Positions 61,506 to 64,000 of a DNA stretch of 64,000 nt are shown piece after piece (position 1 is the first letter of the stretch; each line of letters starts with the position of its first letter). The stretch is from Acanthosepion esculentum (taxonomy: Eukaryota; Mollusca; Cephalopoda; Sepiida; Sepiidae). Location: contig OZ038517.1 of the NCBI GenBank assembly GCA_964036315.1, positions 23,329,162 through 23,393,161 of the forward strand, in the 5' to 3' direction. The notes under the pieces were generated by a model. It saw only the letters and a program-made list of their open reading frames with translations. It did not search any database and was not told where the DNA came from. A program made the translations under genes and the position numbers.

Positions 61506-62085
61506 GTAAGTAATTAATTATTTAATTTTCTAGGTTAGTGTTATTGGTTTTTAGTATAAAACAAACCAGTGAGATGATTTTTTTTTTGTTTTTTGTTTTT
61601 TTGATAAAATTGTGTGTTTACTGAAAAATTATTTTGTGGACAAACAAGACAACAATTGTGTGTCTACTACCGTAGCTCTCTCTCTCTCCTGTTTCTGTCT
61701 CTCCTTTACTTCTTCAGCTTTCTTGAGTAATTCTAACATTACAGGTCATTCAGCTATCTTTTCACTCCTTAGTTGGCTCCAGTCTTGATAGGTTTTGATT
61801 TAGGTTTCCCCAAATCTTATGATATTGGGATTGATGGTGAAGTCTAGAAGTGGGCCCCTTTATGTATGTTGTGTACCATAGTTAAGAATAAATGATTCTC
61901 AAATTATGGCCATGCTAACTTTTGTCTCTTTGTCTCTTTCAAGAGCAACATTGGGAATCAGGCTGGAAGAACTCCTTAAAAAAAAACCGCAACACTGACA
62001 ACAGGTTTATCCAATATAAAGAAAAACTGGTGAATAAAATTTCTCTATTATCTATTGAAGGACTAAGCTCTCTACTTGCTGGATT
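61506..62085. other. TYW1 intron 4 start, nothing recognised
   Basis: T-rich runs and a CTCTCTCTCTCC tract at about 61677. No exon for the next TYW1 segment (around the end of the flavodoxin domain) was found up to 64000. Confidence 0.4.
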
Positions 62086-62089
62086 ATTT

Positions 62090-62430
62090 AGATGAGGATC
62101 GCAATCACGAGTCATGTAATGATTATTATGATCGTAGGGGCACCACATGTACTGCAGCTGCAGTAATGTTTCCTGGGTAATGGGGCCCCAACCCTCTCTA
62201 GGCTGGTTTGAATTCAGAGTTTTTCTTCTAGACTTGTTACCAACCAAGGCTATAGGATCCAGTCTGTCCTGCTATTTACCGATAGCTGGGGGAGAAGAGA
62301 TGCATTTATAATTTTCCCAAGGGTATTAGCATGTAAGTAGATGTAAAGAACTCAACTGGAATTTGAACTCGGCTCTCCAATTACTCAATCCGAGCCACTA
62401 TCCATTAATCTACTGTAAAGGCATATCATA
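62090..62430 (-). mobile_element. SINE-like retroposon, family B, minus copy
   Basis: On the minus strand: ATTAATGGATAGTGGCTCGG, TAATTGGAGAGCCGAGTTC, AAATTCCAGTTGAG (a good box-B-like GTTCAAATTCC), CCCTTGGGAAAATTATAAAT, CCCCCAGCTATCGGTAAATA, GCAGGACAGACTGG, ATAGCCTTGG and AAACTCTGAATTCAAACC. This copy has the best-preserved head of the four. Confidence 0.78.
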
Positions 62431-62700
62431 ATCAGATGATTCAGAATATTTTGCATGACTTATCACATCTTTCAGGAAAATTGTGCATTCCATCTTGAAA
62501 GACTAATTACAGTTGCCATGCTAGTGAAATCTGATAAGAATATAAAATTAAGTTTTTCGTATGAGTTAACAACAAAAATTACATAAAATGAGCTAACCAG
62601 TTATTGCTCCTCATTTGTCAAGAGCAAGCAAGAAAAAAAATGTCTATCATTAGAGTTTTTGACTGCAACACTGAATTGAAGAGGATATTATAAATAAGGC
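62431..62700. other. Intron, nothing recognised
   Basis: AT-rich segment between the SINE and the LINE relic. Confidence 0.4.
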
Positions 62701-62739
62701 CACAAAAAGAGACATAGTTCTTTTATTTTTATGTGCTGT

Positions 62740-63470
62740 GTCCTTTCAGGACTTAGGTGATCATAGCTCTCCACTTCCTCCATCCCTTGTGGCTCTCAAT
62801 AAGTTTCATCCTTCTGCCACCTCCCCCAGACCACGTTCTGTCATCCACTTGCTTAAACCCACCAGGTATGTCATGCGTTGCTTTCCCTTGTCTCTCTTTC
62901 CTTCTATTCGACCTGTGAGTATCAGATTTTCCAGAGCCCTCCTTTCTCATTACATGTCCCAGAAACTTCAGCAGCCTCTTCCAGATGTTAAATATAAACT
63001 TCCTTGTTTGCATCATCTCCAAGACCTCATCATTGCTCACACGCTCGGTCCATGATATCCTCAGCATCCTTCTGTAGAACTACATCTCCATTACTTCGAG
63101 TCTCTTCTTCATCTTTGAGGAGACTGTCCAGTCTCCTCAAAGAGGACAGATGTGATGTAACAGCTCAATACTCTTTTCTTTGTCACCAAAGAAATCCTCC
63201 CGTCATGCAATACTCTGCCCAGCTTTTAGAATGCATCCTTGGCTATCCCAATACGTCTACAGATCTCAATGTCATACTTAGCGTCTTCTGTCAGAACACT
63301 TCCCAGGTATTTAAACTTCTGCACCTCTTTGGTTTTATTGTCCTCTACCTGCAAATCGTATTTCAGACTCATCTTTTTACTGATGGCCATACATTCTGTC
63401 TTCTTGTAGTTTATGCTTACTCACTTCTCACTCTCCTTTGCCAGTTTCTGTGTGAGGTTTTGTAGAACTA
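62740..63470 (-). pseudogene. Non-LTR retrotransposon ORF2 C-terminal relic
   Basis: The minus strand from about 63420 reads YKKTECMAISKKMSLKYDLQ, VQKFKYLGSVLTEDAKYDIE, ICRRIGIAKDAF, stop, KLGRVLHDGRISLVTKKRVL and SCYITSVL. After a disrupted stretch (63090-63150) it resumes as RMLRISWTERVSNDEVLEM, KFIFNIWKRLLKFLGHVMRK and EGSGKSDTH. The series KKTECM, KFxYLGS, EIxRRIGIAKxAF, ISLxTKKRVL, RMLRISWTExVSNxEVL, KRxLKFLGHxMRKEG is the well-known end of a widespread animal LINE reverse transcriptase protein. A short palindrome (CTTTGAGGAGACTG / CAGTCTCCTCAAAG, 63110-63140) interrupts it. Inactive. Confidence 0.85.
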
Positions 63471-64000
63471 GCAAAATGGGAACTAGGATCATTAAAAAGA
63501 AAGAAAAACACAGAGAGAGAGAGAAAATGTGGTCAGCACTTACTGCTTCTCACTCATCAGAACTTGATCAAGAAAAGTAAAATTTTCGTGAGCACTGACT
63601 AAAAAGAGAAACCCGTGTAGAAAGGAAAAAGGTAGTTTTTATCTTGATCTCAAGTGTTTTAGTTTGATATACCAGCAGATGGTTTCTTTTTCAAGTTCAG
63701 TCTTCTAAGTAACATACACTTTCACCAAAGGGGAACGATAAAGTAAAAGAGTGGATGAGGGGTTTTTGGAGCCGAAGTGAAAACGATACTAGAAATAGGG
63801 GATGTCCCTGTTTGTATTCAGTAGTGCTGAGGATTAGAGAAAGAGGGAGTTCTGGTCTGCCATTGGCAGGGGGTGGACAGACATGGTCGCTGTGCAGTTA
63901 GGAAGCCACCATTTCGTATTTCCAACCAGCACATCGGAATATGTAGATGGGCGAGGAGTTGGTGGTGGGGAGCTGATGTAGCAGACGTTGTCCCAAGTAT
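63471..64000. other. End of window, possible SINE fragment
   Basis: Less AT-rich after 63720. At about 63880-63940 ACATGGTCGCTGTGCAGTTA, GGAAGCCACCATTTCG and TATTTCCAACCAGCACAT resemble the tRNA-like head of a third SINE type in this lineage, but no second copy exists in the window to compare with. No coding exon seen. Confidence 0.3.

Noticed and set aside
62738..63465. Plus-strand ORFs of 105 and 153 codons
   Set aside because: Antisense shadows of the LINE reverse-transcriptase relic, which has clear motifs on the minus strand.

Overview
The window is eukaryotic, AT-rich and intron-dominated. I read it as a mollusc, most likely a cephalopod of the octopus type. The reasons are the very long repeat-stuffed introns, the tRNA-headed SINE families that recur across the window, a Penelope-like GIY-YIG relic, and several Tc1/mariner relics. 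The species assignment is inference. The gene assignments rest on exon-by-exon protein similarity with consistent splice phases.

Two protein-coding genes are present, head to head, and both run off the window. On the minus strand, from 22411 down to 1576, are seven coding exons of a TBL2-like gene (transducin beta-like 2, a membrane-anchored WD40 protein). The C-terminal half lies left of base 1. On the plus strand, from 38959 to 61505, are four coding exons of a TYW1-like gene (tRNA 4-demethylwyosine synthase). They cover the N-terminal membrane segment and most of the flavodoxin-like FMN domain. The radical-SAM part lies right of base 64000. All eleven exons join in phase without stops. The start codons are about 16.5 kb apart. 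A candidate TYW1 promoter and 5'-UTR exon lies near 34.45-34.65 kb.

Almost everything else is repeat. Three long tandem arrays are strikingly uniform: an 18-bp unit at 65-982 (about 51 copies), a 38-bp unit at 37101-37918 (21.5 copies) and a 35-bp unit at 50755-52602 (52.8 copies). The 35-bp array sits inside a dispersed non-coding element whose ends recur at about 12.5, 47.3 and 59.4 kb with different, shorter interiors. The 38-bp unit looks related to the same module. I consider this variable-interior element family the most interesting thing in the window.

Other mobile DNA: a Tc1 relic with a nested solo LTR (9.9-10.5 kb); two oppositely oriented solo LTRs of one family, each with its own 4-bp target duplication (23.7-25.2 kb); deleted mariner relics (20.0 and 30.5 kb); a Tc1 relic with inner and outer terminal repeats (47.5-49.0 kb); a pogo-like MITE (39.6 kb); two hAT-like relics (4.75 and 60.3 kb); non-LTR retrotransposon tails (38.5, 54.7 and 62.7 kb); and a Penelope-like GIY-YIG relic (55.6 kb). 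One SINE superfamily occurs repeatedly as head-to-head fold-back pairs. Stretches where I see nothing are listed as such.
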